The position numbers and the translations under genes were made by a program. Below, piece by piece: positions 18,351 through 26,583 of a stretch of 40,401 nt of DNA. How positions within the stretch are numbered: position 1 is the first letter of the stretch; the number at the start of each line of letters is the position of its first letter. Below the pieces are notes generated by a model, which ran no database searches, was not told where the DNA came from, and worked only from the letters and a program-made list of their open reading frames with translations. This DNA is from Asaccharospora irregularis DSM 2635. GTDB lineage: Bacteria; Bacillota; Clostridia; Peptostreptococcales; Peptostreptococcaceae. Location: positions 10,302 to 50,702 of the forward strand of contig NZ_FQWX01000016.1 in assembly GCF_900129815.1 (NCBI RefSeq). Reading direction: 5' to 3'.

Positions 18351-20246
18351 ATGTACGAAAAGTCAGTAGATTCAAGAGAAGACACTCCTAGAGTAAATAT
18401 GCTAGATAGATATAGAGTCCGACAGGTCATACTATGGTTTTTGGATGTTTGTAGTATATTAGTAGCTTTTCAGTTGTCTTTAAAATTGATGTTGGGAGAA
18501 CAAGTAGGGGTTAAGGTTTGGATAATTCCTGCTTTTATTTACATTGTTATAAATACAGTTAGTTTTATTTTATTTAAATGTTACAGTACACTGTGGAGAT
18601 ATGCTGGAGAAGAAGAGATAATTTATGTATTTCTTGCATGTTTATTAGGTATAGTACCTGTGTATTTAGTATACAAACTAGTTGGGATAGAGTACCCTTA
18701 TTTATTTTATATACTAAATGGAATTTTTGTAGTGTCGCTTACTATAGGAATTAGGATTTTTTATAGAGCAATAAGACTTATTACTGAGAATACTTATTCT
18801 AAAGAGGATATTTCTAGAGTTCTTATAATCGGTGGGGGTATTGCTGGAGGAATGGTAATACAGGAACTAAAAAGAAATCCTAATTTAAGGAAATCTGCTG
18901 TAGCAATTATAGATGATGATAAAAATAAACTAGGAAGAAGGATACACAATGTTAAAATTGTAGGAACAACTTCTGATATAGATGATATAGTTCAGATATA
19001 TCAGATAGATGAGATAATATTTTCTATTGCTAATATAAGTAAAATGGACAAAAAAGAAATTTTGGATTCGTGCAAGAATACTAATTGCAAAATAAAGACT
19101 ATACCAGGAATCTATGAAATTATAGATGGCAAGGTAGATATAAAGAAGATTAGAGACGTAGAGATAGAGGATTTACTTGGAAGAGAGCCTGTAAGGGTGG
19201 ATCTAAAGGAAATAAGCAATTATATAACAAATAGAGTTGTACTTATAACTGGTGGTGGGGGTTCTATAGGATCTGAACTTTGTAGACAAATAGCCAATTT
19301 TAAGCCAAAACAACTTATTATATTGGATAATTATGAGAACAATGCTTATTCTATAGAACAAGAACTTATCAGAAAATACAGGGACAAGCTAAACCTAAAA
19401 ACAATAATAGCCTCAATAAGAGAAGAAAAACGTATGGATAGTATATTTGATAAATACAGACCGGATGTTGTATTTCATGCTGCTGCACACAAGCATGTAC
19501 CTCTTATGGAGAGCAGTCCTGGTGAAGCTATAAAAAACAATATATTTGGAACATTAAATGTAGCTAAATTAGCTTCTAAATACAAATCTAAGAGGTTTGT
19601 ACTTATTTCTACTGATAAGGCAGTCAATCCAACAAATATAATGGGAGCGACAAAAAGAGCGGCTGAGATGATTATTCAGACTATGGACGAGTCAAGCAGT
19701 ACTGAATTTGTAGCGGTTAGATTTGGAAACGTCCTAGGGAGTAATGGAAGCGTGATTCCTTTATTTAAAAGACAGATAGAGGAGGGAGGTCCAGTAACTG
19801 TTACTCATCCTGATATTATCAGGTACTTTATGACTATACCAGAGGCTGTAGGGCTTGTTATTCAAGCAGGAGCTATGGCAAAGGGTGGAGAGATATTTGT
19901 GCTTGATATGGGAGAACCGGTTAGGATACTGGATTTAGCGAAAAATTTAATCAAATTTAGTGGATTTGAAGTTGGTGTAGATATTCAAATAGAATTTTCA
20001 GGTCTTAGACCTGGCGAAAAATTATATGAGGAGCTTTTACTTTCAGAAGAAGGATTGTTAGATACAGAACACGAAAAGATATTTATAGGTAGACCTATAG
20101 ATGTTAATAGGGAAAAAATAACGGAATGTCTAAATTTGTTAAAAGAAGTTATAGATAATGAAGATATAGACAAGATACAAGTTATTATGAGAAAATTAGT
20201 TAAAACTTATATAAATCCTGAAGAGGCAAACAAAAAACACAGATAA
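18351..20246 (+). CDS. CapD-like membrane nucleotide-sugar dehydratase/epimerase
   Basis: A 632-residue polysaccharide biosynthesis protein of the CapD/PglF/WbpM type. Four hydrophobic helices occupy about residues 20-140. A first Rossmann-like domain (VLIIGGGIAGG) follows, then an extended SDR domain with GGGGSIGSELCRQI, HAAAHKHVPLME and LISTDKAVNPTNIMGATKR, where the usual SDR tyrosine is replaced by methionine, as is normal in this family. These enzymes make UDP-4-keto-6-deoxy sugars (for example from UDP-GlcNAc) at the membrane. A start at 18327 is possible in frame but precedes the GAGGAGGG ribosome site, so 18351 is chosen. It has its own promoter, apart from the main operon. Confidence 0.9.
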   Translation: MYEKSVDSREDTPRVNMLDRYRVRQVILWFLDVCSILVAFQLSLKLMLGEQVGVKVWIIPAFIYIVINTVSFILFKCYSTLWRYAGEEEIIYVFLACLLGIVPVYLVYKLVGIEYPYLFYILNGIFVVSLTIGIRIFYRAIRLITENTYSKEDISRVLIIGGGIAGGMVIQELKRNPNLRKSAVAIIDDDKNKLGRRIHNVKIVGTTSDIDDIVQIYQIDEIIFSIANISKMDKKEILDSCKNTNCKIKTIPGIYEIIDGKVDIKKIRDVEIEDLLGREPVRVDLKEISNYITNRVVLITGGGGSIGSELCRQIANFKPKQLIILDNYENNAYSIEQELIRKYRDKLNLKTIIASIREEKRMDSIFDKYRPDVVFHAAAHKHVPLMESSPGEAIKNNIFGTLNVAKLASKYKSKRFVLISTDKAVNPTNIMGATKRAAEMIIQTMDESSSTEFVAVRFGNVLGSNGSVIPLFKRQIEEGGPVTVTHPDIIRYFMTIPEAVGLVIQAGAMAKGGEIFVLDMGEPVRILDLAKNLIKFSGFEVGVDIQIEFSGLRPGEKLYEELLLSEEGLLDTEHEKIFIGRPIDVNREKITECLNLLKEVIDNEDIDKIQVIMRKLVKTYINPEEANKKHR

Positions 20247-20299
20247 ACATGAGATATTAGCGAATATATTAAAGAAAATAATTTAATAATACTAAAATA

Positions 20300-20337
20300 A
20301 TTACAAAATAATTACAAAAATATTACAAAATTGTAAT
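20300..20337 (-). promoter_or_regulatory. Triple WalR-like box
   Basis: ATTACAAAA occurs three times at exactly 11-base steps (20300, 20311, 20322). On the - strand this reads TGTAAT-N5-TGTAAT-N5-TGTAAT, which fits the WalR (YycF) direct-repeat consensus TGTWAH-N5-TGTWAH known from Bacillus and relatives. A further TGTAAT on the + strand at 20332-20337 forms a short inverted repeat with the last copy. The array ends 8 bases before the -35 box of the NlpC/P60 gene. Confidence 0.65.
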
Positions 20338-20345
20338 AAAAATGT

Positions 20346-20373
20346 TTGCATAGTTACCAACTTGTGTTAAAAT
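20346..20373 (+). promoter_or_regulatory. Promoter of the SH3/NlpC-P60 gene
   Basis: A TTGCAT -35 box at 20346-20351 and a TAAAAT -10 box at 20368-20373 are 16 bases apart, and a TGT before the -10 box gives an extended -10. This leaves a leader of about 100 bases. Confidence 0.5.
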
Positions 20374-20483
20374 AAGAATGTAGATTAAAAAAGTTATAAA
20401 ATTTGTAACAAAATGACTAATGAGAATAAGACTTGAACTTTATATATAACTTTAAATTTTTTAGAGAGGTTGGTACTTAGTTT

Positions 20484-21191
20484 ATGATGTCTAGTAGGAA
20501 GAGAAGAAATACAATAGTGAAAACAATTGCGATAACATTAATAGCTGGAACAATTTCTTTTGCGGGGGATATAACAGTTTCTAATGCAGATGGGGTATGT
20601 ACAGGAATAGTTAAGCAGTGTGATTTTTTAAATATGAGAAGTGGGGCAAGTGTTTCAAATTCAGTAGTAGGAAAAGTAAATACAGGTGATTCTGTACAAA
20701 TTATAGAGAAAAGTTCAAATGGATGGTATAAAATAAAAACTGATGGTGATGTTACAGGATGGGTAAATGGAAGATATATAACAGAATCTGGTTCTGTTGA
20801 AACTAATACTCAAAATTCAAGTGAGAAGGTACAGTCACTTTTAAACTTAGCATACAAACAGTCAGGCAAACCATATAAGTGGGGAGCAAATGGACCAAGT
20901 GCATTTGACTGTTCAGGATTTACATCTTATGTATACAAAAATTCAGTAGGGGTAAACTTACCAAGAGTATCTAGAAGCCAAGCTAATGTAGGTAAGAGAA
21001 TTTCTAAAAACGACTTAAAACCAGGAGACTTAGTATTCTTTGGTTCAGGTTCAATAAGCCATGTTGGTATATATGTAGGAGATTCTAAGTTTATACATTC
21101 TCCACAAACTGGTGATGTAGTTAAGGTTAGCAGAATGGATACTGGAAGTTACTCAAGAAGATTTATATCAGCAGCTCGTGTACTAGACTAA
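20484..21191 (+). CDS. Secreted SH3b/NlpC-P60 peptidoglycan endopeptidase
   Basis: A 235-residue exported hydrolase predicted to cut peptide stems in peptidoglycan. A basic N-terminus with a signal peptide ends near residue 35. One bacterial SH3 domain follows (about 38-97; FLNMRSGASVSNSVVGKV and GWVNGRYI), then the NlpC/P60 domain (about 108-235). C143 in FDCSGF, H193 in SHVGIYVG and H205 in FIHSP form the catalytic set. The domain order matches YocH-, CwlS- and CD2768-type hydrolases. An alternative ATG lies at 20487. Its promoter carries a WalR-like array, in keeping with WalR control of hydrolases in other Firmicutes. A terminator follows, so it appears to be transcribed alone. Confidence 0.9.
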   Translation: MMSSRKRRNTIVKTIAITLIAGTISFAGDITVSNADGVCTGIVKQCDFLNMRSGASVSNSVVGKVNTGDSVQIIEKSSNGWYKIKTDGDVTGWVNGRYITESGSVETNTQNSSEKVQSLLNLAYKQSGKPYKWGANGPSAFDCSGFTSYVYKNSVGVNLPRVSRSQANVGKRISKNDLKPGDLVFFGSGSISHVGIYVGDSKFIHSPQTGDVVKVSRMDTGSYSRRFISAARVLD

Positions 21192-21232
21192 TTATTAAAT
21201 TAAATATTAAACTAAATTGTTGATTTGAAGTT

Positions 21233-21271
21233 AAGGTTATTCTAAAATGATATTTTGGAATGACCTTTTTT
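21233..21271 (+). terminator. Intrinsic terminator after the NlpC/P60 gene
   Basis: AAGGTTATTCTAAAAT pairs with ATTTTGGAATGACCTT with one mismatch around a 3-base loop, followed by six T. Confidence 0.85.
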
Positions 21272-21288
21272 AATTGCATAGTAATTAA

Positions 21289-21318
21289 TTGACATATAAT
21301 GTGAAATTTATATATACT
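21289..21318 (+). promoter_or_regulatory. Near-consensus promoter of the Cwp19-like gene
   Basis: A perfect TTGACA -35 box (21289-21294) and a TATACT -10 box (21313-21318) are 18 bases apart, about 40 bases before the start codon. Confidence 0.7.
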
Positions 21319-21356
21319 TATTAGTGTAGAAATATGTAAAATAATTGGGGGATAAG

Positions 21357-23456
21357 ATGAAAAAAATAAGTTTGTTGTTTTTATCAGTAATATTAACATT
21401 TACAATGTTTAGAGCAGATTCATTTGCTAATTCTAAGGAGATGAGGGGGGCCTGGATATCTACAGTTTACAATATAGACTGGCCTTCAACTAAAAATAAT
21501 GAGTCGGCTCAAAAAAGAGAGTATATAGACATGCTTGATAAATTAAAAAGTACGGGCATAAATACTGTTGTGGTTCAGGTAAGACCAAAGTCAGATACGT
21601 TTTATAGATCAACTATAAATCCTTGGTCAGAATACCTTACAGGGACTAAAGGAAAAGATCCTGGATATGACCCATTGCCATTTTTAATAGACGAGGCACA
21701 CAAAAGAGGTATGGAATTTCATGCTTGGTTCAACCCTTATAGAGCGACTACAGCTAATGAATCATTAGAAAGTTTGCCAGCGAATCATCCAGCTAGGAAA
21801 AATCAATCATGGGTTGTAAAACATGGAACTTCTTATTATTATAATCCAGGGTTGCCAGAGGTTAGAAAATATATAGTCGATACTGTGATGGAGGTAGTTA
21901 GAAACTATAACATAGATGGAGTACACTTTGATGATTATTTTTATCCAGGAGTTAGCTTTGCCGATGATGCTGCTTATGCAAGCTATGGCCAAGGCAAAAA
22001 CAAGGATGATTGGAGAAGAGAAAATGTAAATTCTCTACTTAGAGATGTAAAATCATCTATAAAGTCTATAAAGCCAAATGTTGTGTTTGGCGTAAGTCCA
22101 TCAGGTATATGGAGAAACAAATCTAGTGACCCAACAGGATCTGATACAAGAGGTAATGAGAGTTATGTGGGAACGTATGCAGACACTAGGGCTTGGATTA
22201 GACAAGGTTTGGTAGACTATGTTGTGCCACAAATTTATTGGCCTATAGGATTAGATGTTGCGGACTACTCTAAATTAGTCAGTTGGTGGGCAAATGAGGT
22301 AAAAGGAACAAACGTTAATTTATACATAGGACAAGGTATATACAAGCAGGGCGAAGATAAATATTATGGTCAAAATATAGCTAAAGAGATTATTAGTCAA
22401 ATAACTCTAAACAGAAATTACAGCGAAATAAAGGGCAGCATGTATTTTTCAGCTAAAAATATAACTAACAATACTCAAGTCCAAAATGATTTAAAGACTC
22501 TTTATATAAATAATGTTCCAGATGAAACTGTTAGTAATATAGATGTTCAAAAGTTAAAGGGTGCTAATAGATATGATACTGCAGCAGAGATAAGTAAAAA
22601 AGGTTGGAACGGTGGTGCAAGTACAGTTGTGCTTGTAAATGGATATTCTATTGTTGATGGGATAACATCTACACCACTTGCAACGGTAAATGACGCACCA
22701 GTACTGTTGGTTGAAAAAAATAGTATACCAACTTCTACTAAAAATGAAATTGCTAGACTAAACCCAGACAACGTTATATTAATAGGGGGAGAAAACTCTA
22801 TAAGTACTTCTGTAAAAAATAGTATAAATACTCTACTACCAGGTGTTTCTATAGATAGATTAGGTGGTGAAGATAGATATAAAACTTCTCTTTTAATAGC
22901 TAATAAGATAAGTGAAAAAACAGCTATAAATAAAGTGTATATTACTAGCGGAATAGGGGAGGCAGATGCCCTTTCTATAGCTTCTAAGGCAGGAGAAGAT
23001 AAGCAACCTATACTTTTATCTGGAAAAGACAATTTGAGCTTAGATATACATAATTGGATAGAAAACAAAAATATAAGTGATGCTTATTTTATTGGAGGAA
23101 ATTCTAGTTTATCAGACAATGTAATATCAAAGGTAAATATGATAACTTCTAATGATGTATCTAGAAATAGAGTAGCAGGATTAGATAGACAAGAAACAAA
23201 TGCTAGAGTAATTGAGAAGTTCTATACAAATAATAACTATCAATCTATATTTGTAAGCAAGAGCAACCCTCTTGTAGATGCACTTACAGCTGGACCGTTG
23301 GCGGCTAAACTAAAGTCTCCTATAGTCATGATTGGAAATAGCGTTAGCCCAACTCAAAAAACTGTATTAGATGCTAAATCATCAAATCTAGTATACCAAG
23401 TAGGAGAGGGATTAAGTTCTATAGCATTTAATAATATTCTAAATTTATTAAAATAA
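21357..23456 (+). CDS. cwp19: Cwp19-like glycoside hydrolase (GHL10) with CWB2 anchor
   Basis: An exported wall hydrolase of 699 residues. The signal peptide ends near residue 24 (SFA/NS). The GHL10/DUF187 domain (about 28-385) starts with MRGAWISTVYNIDWPS and has EFHAWFNPYRA and GVHFDDYFYPG, where the acidic pair is a candidate active site. Three CWB2 repeats fill about 390-699 (LKGANRYDTAAEIS, LGGEDRYKTS, VAGLDRQETN). C. difficile Cwp19 has the same architecture and is known as a peptidoglycan lytic transglycosylase; it is also adjacent to an NlpC/P60 gene there. The ribosome site GGGGGATAAG sets the ATG at 21357 over an upstream in-frame TTG at 21345. A convergent terminator follows. Confidence 0.92.
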   Translation: MKKISLLFLSVILTFTMFRADSFANSKEMRGAWISTVYNIDWPSTKNNESAQKREYIDMLDKLKSTGINTVVVQVRPKSDTFYRSTINPWSEYLTGTKGKDPGYDPLPFLIDEAHKRGMEFHAWFNPYRATTANESLESLPANHPARKNQSWVVKHGTSYYYNPGLPEVRKYIVDTVMEVVRNYNIDGVHFDDYFYPGVSFADDAAYASYGQGKNKDDWRRENVNSLLRDVKSSIKSIKPNVVFGVSPSGIWRNKSSDPTGSDTRGNESYVGTYADTRAWIRQGLVDYVVPQIYWPIGLDVADYSKLVSWWANEVKGTNVNLYIGQGIYKQGEDKYYGQNIAKEIISQITLNRNYSEIKGSMYFSAKNITNNTQVQNDLKTLYINNVPDETVSNIDVQKLKGANRYDTAAEISKKGWNGGASTVVLVNGYSIVDGITSTPLATVNDAPVLLVEKNSIPTSTKNEIARLNPDNVILIGGENSISTSVKNSINTLLPGVSIDRLGGEDRYKTSLLIANKISEKTAINKVYITSGIGEADALSIASKAGEDKQPILLSGKDNLSLDIHNWIENKNISDAYFIGGNSSLSDNVISKVNMITSNDVSRNRVAGLDRQETNARVIEKFYTNNNYQSIFVSKSNPLVDALTAGPLAAKLKSPIVMIGNSVSPTQKTVLDAKSSNLVYQVGEGLSSIAFNNILNLLK

Positions 23457-23465
23457 TAAAAAGAA

Positions 23466-23502
23466 AAAGGTTCATTGTACAATCTAGTACAGTGAACCTT
23501 TT
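23466..23502. terminator. Bidirectional terminator between convergent genes
   Basis: AAAGGTTCATTGTAC pairs with GTACAGTGAACCTTT with one mismatch around a 6-base loop. It serves the Cwp19-like gene on the + strand and the Lcp gene on the - strand. Confidence 0.85.
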
Positions 23503-23507
23503 ATTTG

Positions 23508-24473
23508 TTATTTTGTATATTCTATATCTTCGAATATAAAGTCATGTAGAATTTGTAATGAATCTGGGTCAAATCTAAGAACCCATCCTGCTTTTCCGTA
23601 TAGTCCACCAGTACTGTGAACTCCATCGTCTATAGGGAATTCAAATTGTTTTAAATCTAAGTTGCCTATTTTTAACACTCTAAGACCTAGTGCAAAAATT
23701 GAGTTAGGCTTCATGTTAGTTTTAACATATGGAAGTATAGTATTCATTAGTTTTGGATACTGAGTTGGTGGTAGTTCTTTAACACCTTTGATTAACCCTT
23801 GAATAACGTCTCTTTGTCTTCTATCTCTTTCCATAGCAGAGTCATTTTTTCTAATACGAGAGAATGCTAATGCTTGGTAGCCGTTTAGAGTTTGCTCTCC
23901 AGAAGTTTCAATAAGCTGCATGTCACCTTTGTCAGGGTTTTCATCCCATTTATAAGTTTCTGGAATGAATTTGTTTAATTCTCTAATTTCATCTGCTGCA
24001 ACATTGACACTAACTCCACCTAATAAGTCGATTATATGCATAAAAGATAAGAAATCTACTGTAGCATAGTTTTGAATATCTATTTCAAAGTTGTTTTCAA
24101 TAGTTTCTATTAATAAGTTTGATTTTCCATAAACGTAGGCATGAGTAAGTTTTTGTTTGCCATGTCCTGGAATATCAACATAAGTATCACGCGCTAATGA
24201 AGTAAGTTTGATACTGTTATTTTTACTATCTACAGTTAGAATCATCATAGAGTCTGACCTTGAATTACCTTCGCCAGGTCTGGCATCAGTTCCCAATAGT
24301 AATATATTAGTTATTCCATTTTGGTTTTTGAAGTCTTTGCTGTTTAAAATAGTATTATCTATACTAGGGTCGTGAATTGCTGATAACTTAGTATAAAAAT
24401 ACCCATAGACTCCAACTGGAAATGCTATAACTAAAACCAGTAAAAATATAACGAATTTTTTTAATCTCGACAA
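23508..24473 (-). CDS. LytR-CpsA-Psr (Lcp) glycopolymer transferase, copy 1
   Basis: A 321-residue membrane-anchored Lcp protein. One N-terminal helix (about residues 6-25) precedes the LytR_cpsA_psr domain, with LLLGTDARPGE, SRSDSMMILTVD, SLARDTYVDIPGHGKQKLTHAY and FSRIRKNDSAMERDRRQRDV. The acidic and arginine residues in these blocks bind the polyprenyl pyrophosphate. Lcp enzymes move lipid-linked glycopolymers onto peptidoglycan. The start is TTG at 24473, fixed by GAAGGGAT upstream and by alignment with the paralogue at 25603. A GTG at 24509 is in frame but lacks a ribosome site. In C. difficile, Lcp proteins near the PSII locus are the proposed PSII ligases. Confidence 0.92.
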   Translation of the reverse strand: MSRLKKFVIFLLVLVIAFPVGVYGYFYTKLSAIHDPSIDNTILNSKDFKNQNGITNILLLGTDARPGEGNSRSDSMMILTVDSKNNSIKLTSLARDTYVDIPGHGKQKLTHAYVYGKSNLLIETIENNFEIDIQNYATVDFLSFMHIIDLLGGVSVNVAADEIRELNKFIPETYKWDENPDKGDMQLIETSGEQTLNGYQALAFSRIRKNDSAMERDRRQRDVIQGLIKGVKELPPTQYPKLMNTILPYVKTNMKPNSIFALGLRVLKIGNLDLKQFEFPIDDGVHSTGGLYGKAGWVLRFDPDSLQILHDFIFEDIEYTK

Positions 24474-24512
24474 GGATATCCCTTCTTTCTTGTGTAAAAT
24501 AAAATACACTTA

Positions 24513-24541
24513 ATTATATTAAAATATTATACTATATTCAA
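24513..24541 (-). promoter_or_regulatory. Promoter of lcp copy 1
   Basis: Read on the - strand, a TTGAAT -35 box (24541-24536) and a perfect TATAAT -10 box (24518-24513) are 17 bases apart, giving a leader of about 33 bases. The surrounding bases match those upstream of copy 2. Confidence 0.75.
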
Positions 24542-24565
24542 TACTACAATAAGTTACAAAAATAT

Positions 24566-24602
24566 AAAAAATGTGAATTTATTTGCAAAATCCACATTTT
24601 TT
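24566..24602. terminator. Terminator between the two lcp genes
   Basis: AAAAAATGTG pairs with CACATTTTTT, with partial pairing further in. T-runs on both strands make it usable for lcp copy 2 (- strand), so copy 1 depends on its own promoter. Confidence 0.65.
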
Positions 24603-24612
24603 ATAATGCATA
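24599..24612. repeat. 14-base repeat TTTTATAATGCATA, copy 1 of 3
   Basis: The same 14 bases occur exactly at 25640-25653 and 30827-30840. Here they overlap the T-run of the terminator that follows lcp copy 2. Confidence 0.6.
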
Positions 24613-24646
24613 GAAAATTTTTTATATTTAAATATGTTTTTAATAT

Positions 24647-25603
24647 CTACTTAACCGGCTGTATATCCTCGAATATAAAGTCGTGAAGTACATTAACTTC
24701 GTAATCATCAAAAGGAATTACATATCCTGCGTTTCCAATTTTCCTACCAGTGTCTGTGTTTGTAGGGAATTCTAGTGATTTTAAATCAAGATTTCCTATA
24801 CCAAGAACTTCAGTGCCTAGACCAATTATCTCGTTTGGAGTCATATTAGTTTTGACATAAGGCAAAATACTATTTACTACACCAGGATATTTGGTAACTG
24901 GTAAATCTTTGGCACCTGTAATCAAACTTTGAATTACTTCTCTTTGTCTACGATCTCTCTCCATAGCGGAGTCATTTTTTCTGATACGAGAGAACGACAA
25001 GGCTTGATAACCGTTTAGTGTCTGCTCTCCTGGTGCTTTTATATACTGCATACTTCCTTTAGATGGATTTTTGTGCCAGGCATAAGTTTCTGGAATAAAT
25101 TTATTTAATTCCCTTATCTCGCCACTGCGAACATTTACTGTAACTCCACCTAAGGCATCGACTATATCCATAAATGAAAAGAAGTCAACTGCTACATAAT
25201 GTTGTATATCAAGTTGGAAGTTGTGTTCTATAGTTTCTATTAATAGATTAGCTTGGCCATAAACATAGGCATGAGTAAGTTTTTGTTTGCCATGCCCAGG
25301 AATATCAACATATGTATCTCTAGCTAATGAAGTAAGTTTAAGACTTTTGTTTTTGTTATCGATCGTTAAAATCATCATAGCATCTGATCTTGAAACTTCT
25401 TCTTTATTTCTACCATCTGTTCCCAGTAATAAAACATTTGTTATATTTTTTTCGCTCTTGTAGTCAGTGTTGTTTAGCAAATCAGTATTTATGGAAGAGT
25501 CATGTACAAACCCTAATTTATGATAAACATATCCATAAGCACCGATAGGAAGAGCTATAACCAGGAAGGTTAAAAATGCTACAAGCCTTTTTAATGCCGA
25601 CAA
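24647..25603 (-). CDS. LytR-CpsA-Psr (Lcp) glycopolymer transferase, copy 2
   Basis: A 318-residue paralogue of copy 1, similar along its entire length (shared SLARDTYVDIPGHGKQKLTH, ETIEHNFQLDIQHY and SRIRKNDSAMERDRRQRE). It has one N-terminal membrane helix and one extracytoplasmic Lcp domain. Like copy 1 it starts with TTG and has a GAGGGGAT ribosome site. It differs in having a longer leader with a palindrome (25646-25669). Two Lcp genes side by side may provide redundancy or attach different polymers. Transcription is away from the DUF3298-like gene and ends at the terminator near 24566. Confidence 0.92.
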   Translation of the reverse strand: MSALKRLVAFLTFLVIALPIGAYGYVYHKLGFVHDSSINTDLLNNTDYKSEKNITNVLLLGTDGRNKEEVSRSDAMMILTIDNKNKSLKLTSLARDTYVDIPGHGKQKLTHAYVYGQANLLIETIEHNFQLDIQHYVAVDFFSFMDIVDALGGVTVNVRSGEIRELNKFIPETYAWHKNPSKGSMQYIKAPGEQTLNGYQALSFSRIRKNDSAMERDRRQREVIQSLITGAKDLPVTKYPGVVNSILPYVKTNMTPNEIIGLGTEVLGIGNLDLKSLEFPTNTDTGRKIGNAGYVIPFDDYEVNVLHDFIFEDIQPVK

Positions 25604-25639
25604 GAATATCCCCTCTTTCTTATTTTAAGAATAACGTTT

Positions 25640-25669
25640 TTTTATAATGCATATTAAATTATATGCATT
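25640..25669 (-). promoter_or_regulatory. Palindrome in the lcp copy 2 leader
   Basis: AATGCATAT and ATATGCATT form a perfect 9-bp inverted repeat around TAAATT (25646-25669). It lies between the promoter and the start codon, so it could be an RNA hairpin or a binding site for a repressor. It includes the second copy (25640-25653) of the 14-base TTTTATAATGCATA repeat. Confidence 0.5.
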
Positions 25670-25727
25670 TCAAAAAATATCCATTTAAAGTTTTAGATAG
25701 AAATTTTTTTATAATAGCATACAATTA

Positions 25728-25756
25728 ATTATATTAAAGTATGTAGATATATTCAA
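25728..25756 (-). promoter_or_regulatory. Promoter of lcp copy 2
   Basis: On the - strand, TTGAAT (25756-25751) and TATAAT (25733-25728) are 17 bases apart, the same boxes and spacing as for copy 1. The leader is about 118 bases. Confidence 0.75.
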
Positions 25757-25841
25757 TACTATATTCGACTAGAATATTCAAAAAAATACCTTGAATTTTA
25801 ATTTTCAACAAATATGGTTTTTTAATAAATATATATCAAAT

Positions 25842-25869
25842 TTGTAAACATTTACATATTAAATATTAT
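25842..25869 (+). promoter_or_regulatory. Promoter and small palindrome before the DUF3298-like gene
   Basis: A TTGTAA -35 box (25842-25847) and a TATTAT -10 box (25864-25869) are 16 bases apart. A perfect inverted repeat, TGTAAA-CA-TTTACA (25843-25856), overlaps the -35 box and could be an operator. It resembles a catabolite (cre) site only loosely. Confidence 0.45.
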
Positions 25870-25892
25870 AGACACAAATATGGGGGGATAAT

Positions 25893-26576
25893 ATGTTTAC
25901 TTTCAAAAAGAAAATCAAGAATGTTTGGTGTAAGTACCAAGTTTGTAGCTTTGAATATCCTGTGATTATAACAGATAGAGATAATGAAAATAATTTAATA
26001 GATGATATAAACAATACTATATATGAAGACATAACATCCTTTGGAGATTTTTTTAATATTCAATTAGAAGATCAAGAAGTAAAAAAAAATACATTAATTA
26101 ATGCATCTACAGAATACAGGGTAGGGTTTAGCAATAATAGTATTGTGAGTATAGCTATAGAATTTTCACAGTTTATTGGACTAAATTATATAAGCTATAT
26201 TAATACCTATAATTATGATATAGACCTGTGCAGGGAAATAGTTATAGAAGATATTTTTGATGCTAAAAAAGACTATTTGGTGTGTATATCAAAAGAAATA
26301 TTAAATAGTATAGAAAAAGACACATATATATATGAAGAAGAATTAGAATCTAGTGAATTAGAAATGCTGGATAGGATAAAGGACTTAATAACAGATAATT
26401 TTGAGAGTAAAGAAAACTATAGGAATTTTTATATAGAGGAAGATGGTATAGTTATTTGTTTTTCTAGTTACGAAATAATAAGAGACAATCCAATTTTATT
26501 GGAGTTTAAAATATTTTTTGAGGATTTTTATGATTATTTAAGTGAATATACTAGATCCAAATTATTAGGAGAGTAG
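25893..26576 (+). CDS. DUF3298/DUF4163-like protein, non-exported
   Basis: A 227-residue acidic protein. The pattern of a YPVI-like strand near residue 18, a short helix (NLIDDINNTIYEDI), strands ending in SYINTYNYDID, then REIVIEDIFDAKKDYL and a late FYIEEDGIVICFSSYEI fits the DUF4163-DUF3298 (PdaC/RsiV) fold. In RsiV this fold senses lysozyme outside the cell. No signal peptide or membrane helix is seen here, unlike most relatives, and the N-terminus is basic (FKKKIKNVWCKY). The gene is 7 bases upstream of the Amidase_6 gene, so the two are an operon. The assignment is from pattern recognition only; function unknown. Confidence 0.6.
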   Translation: MFTFKKKIKNVWCKYQVCSFEYPVIITDRDNENNLIDDINNTIYEDITSFGDFFNIQLEDQEVKKNTLINASTEYRVGFSNNSIVSIAIEFSQFIGLNYISYINTYNYDIDLCREIVIEDIFDAKKDYLVCISKEILNSIEKDTYIYEEELESSELEMLDRIKDLITDNFESKENYRNFYIEEDGIVICFSSYEIIRDNPILLEFKIFFEDFYDYLSEYTRSKLLGE

Positions 26577-26583
26577 GTGTGTT

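Noticed and set aside
22547-23068. 173-residue - strand frame inside the Cwp19-like gene, and a similar 185-residue frame at 37609-38166
   Set aside because: Both are antisense shadows of CWB2 repeats, arising from the same repeated codon pattern, and lack ribosome sites.
25843-25856. cre site for CcpA
   Set aside because: TGTAAACATTTACA is palindromic but lacks the central CG of the cre consensus, so it is listed only as a palindrome.
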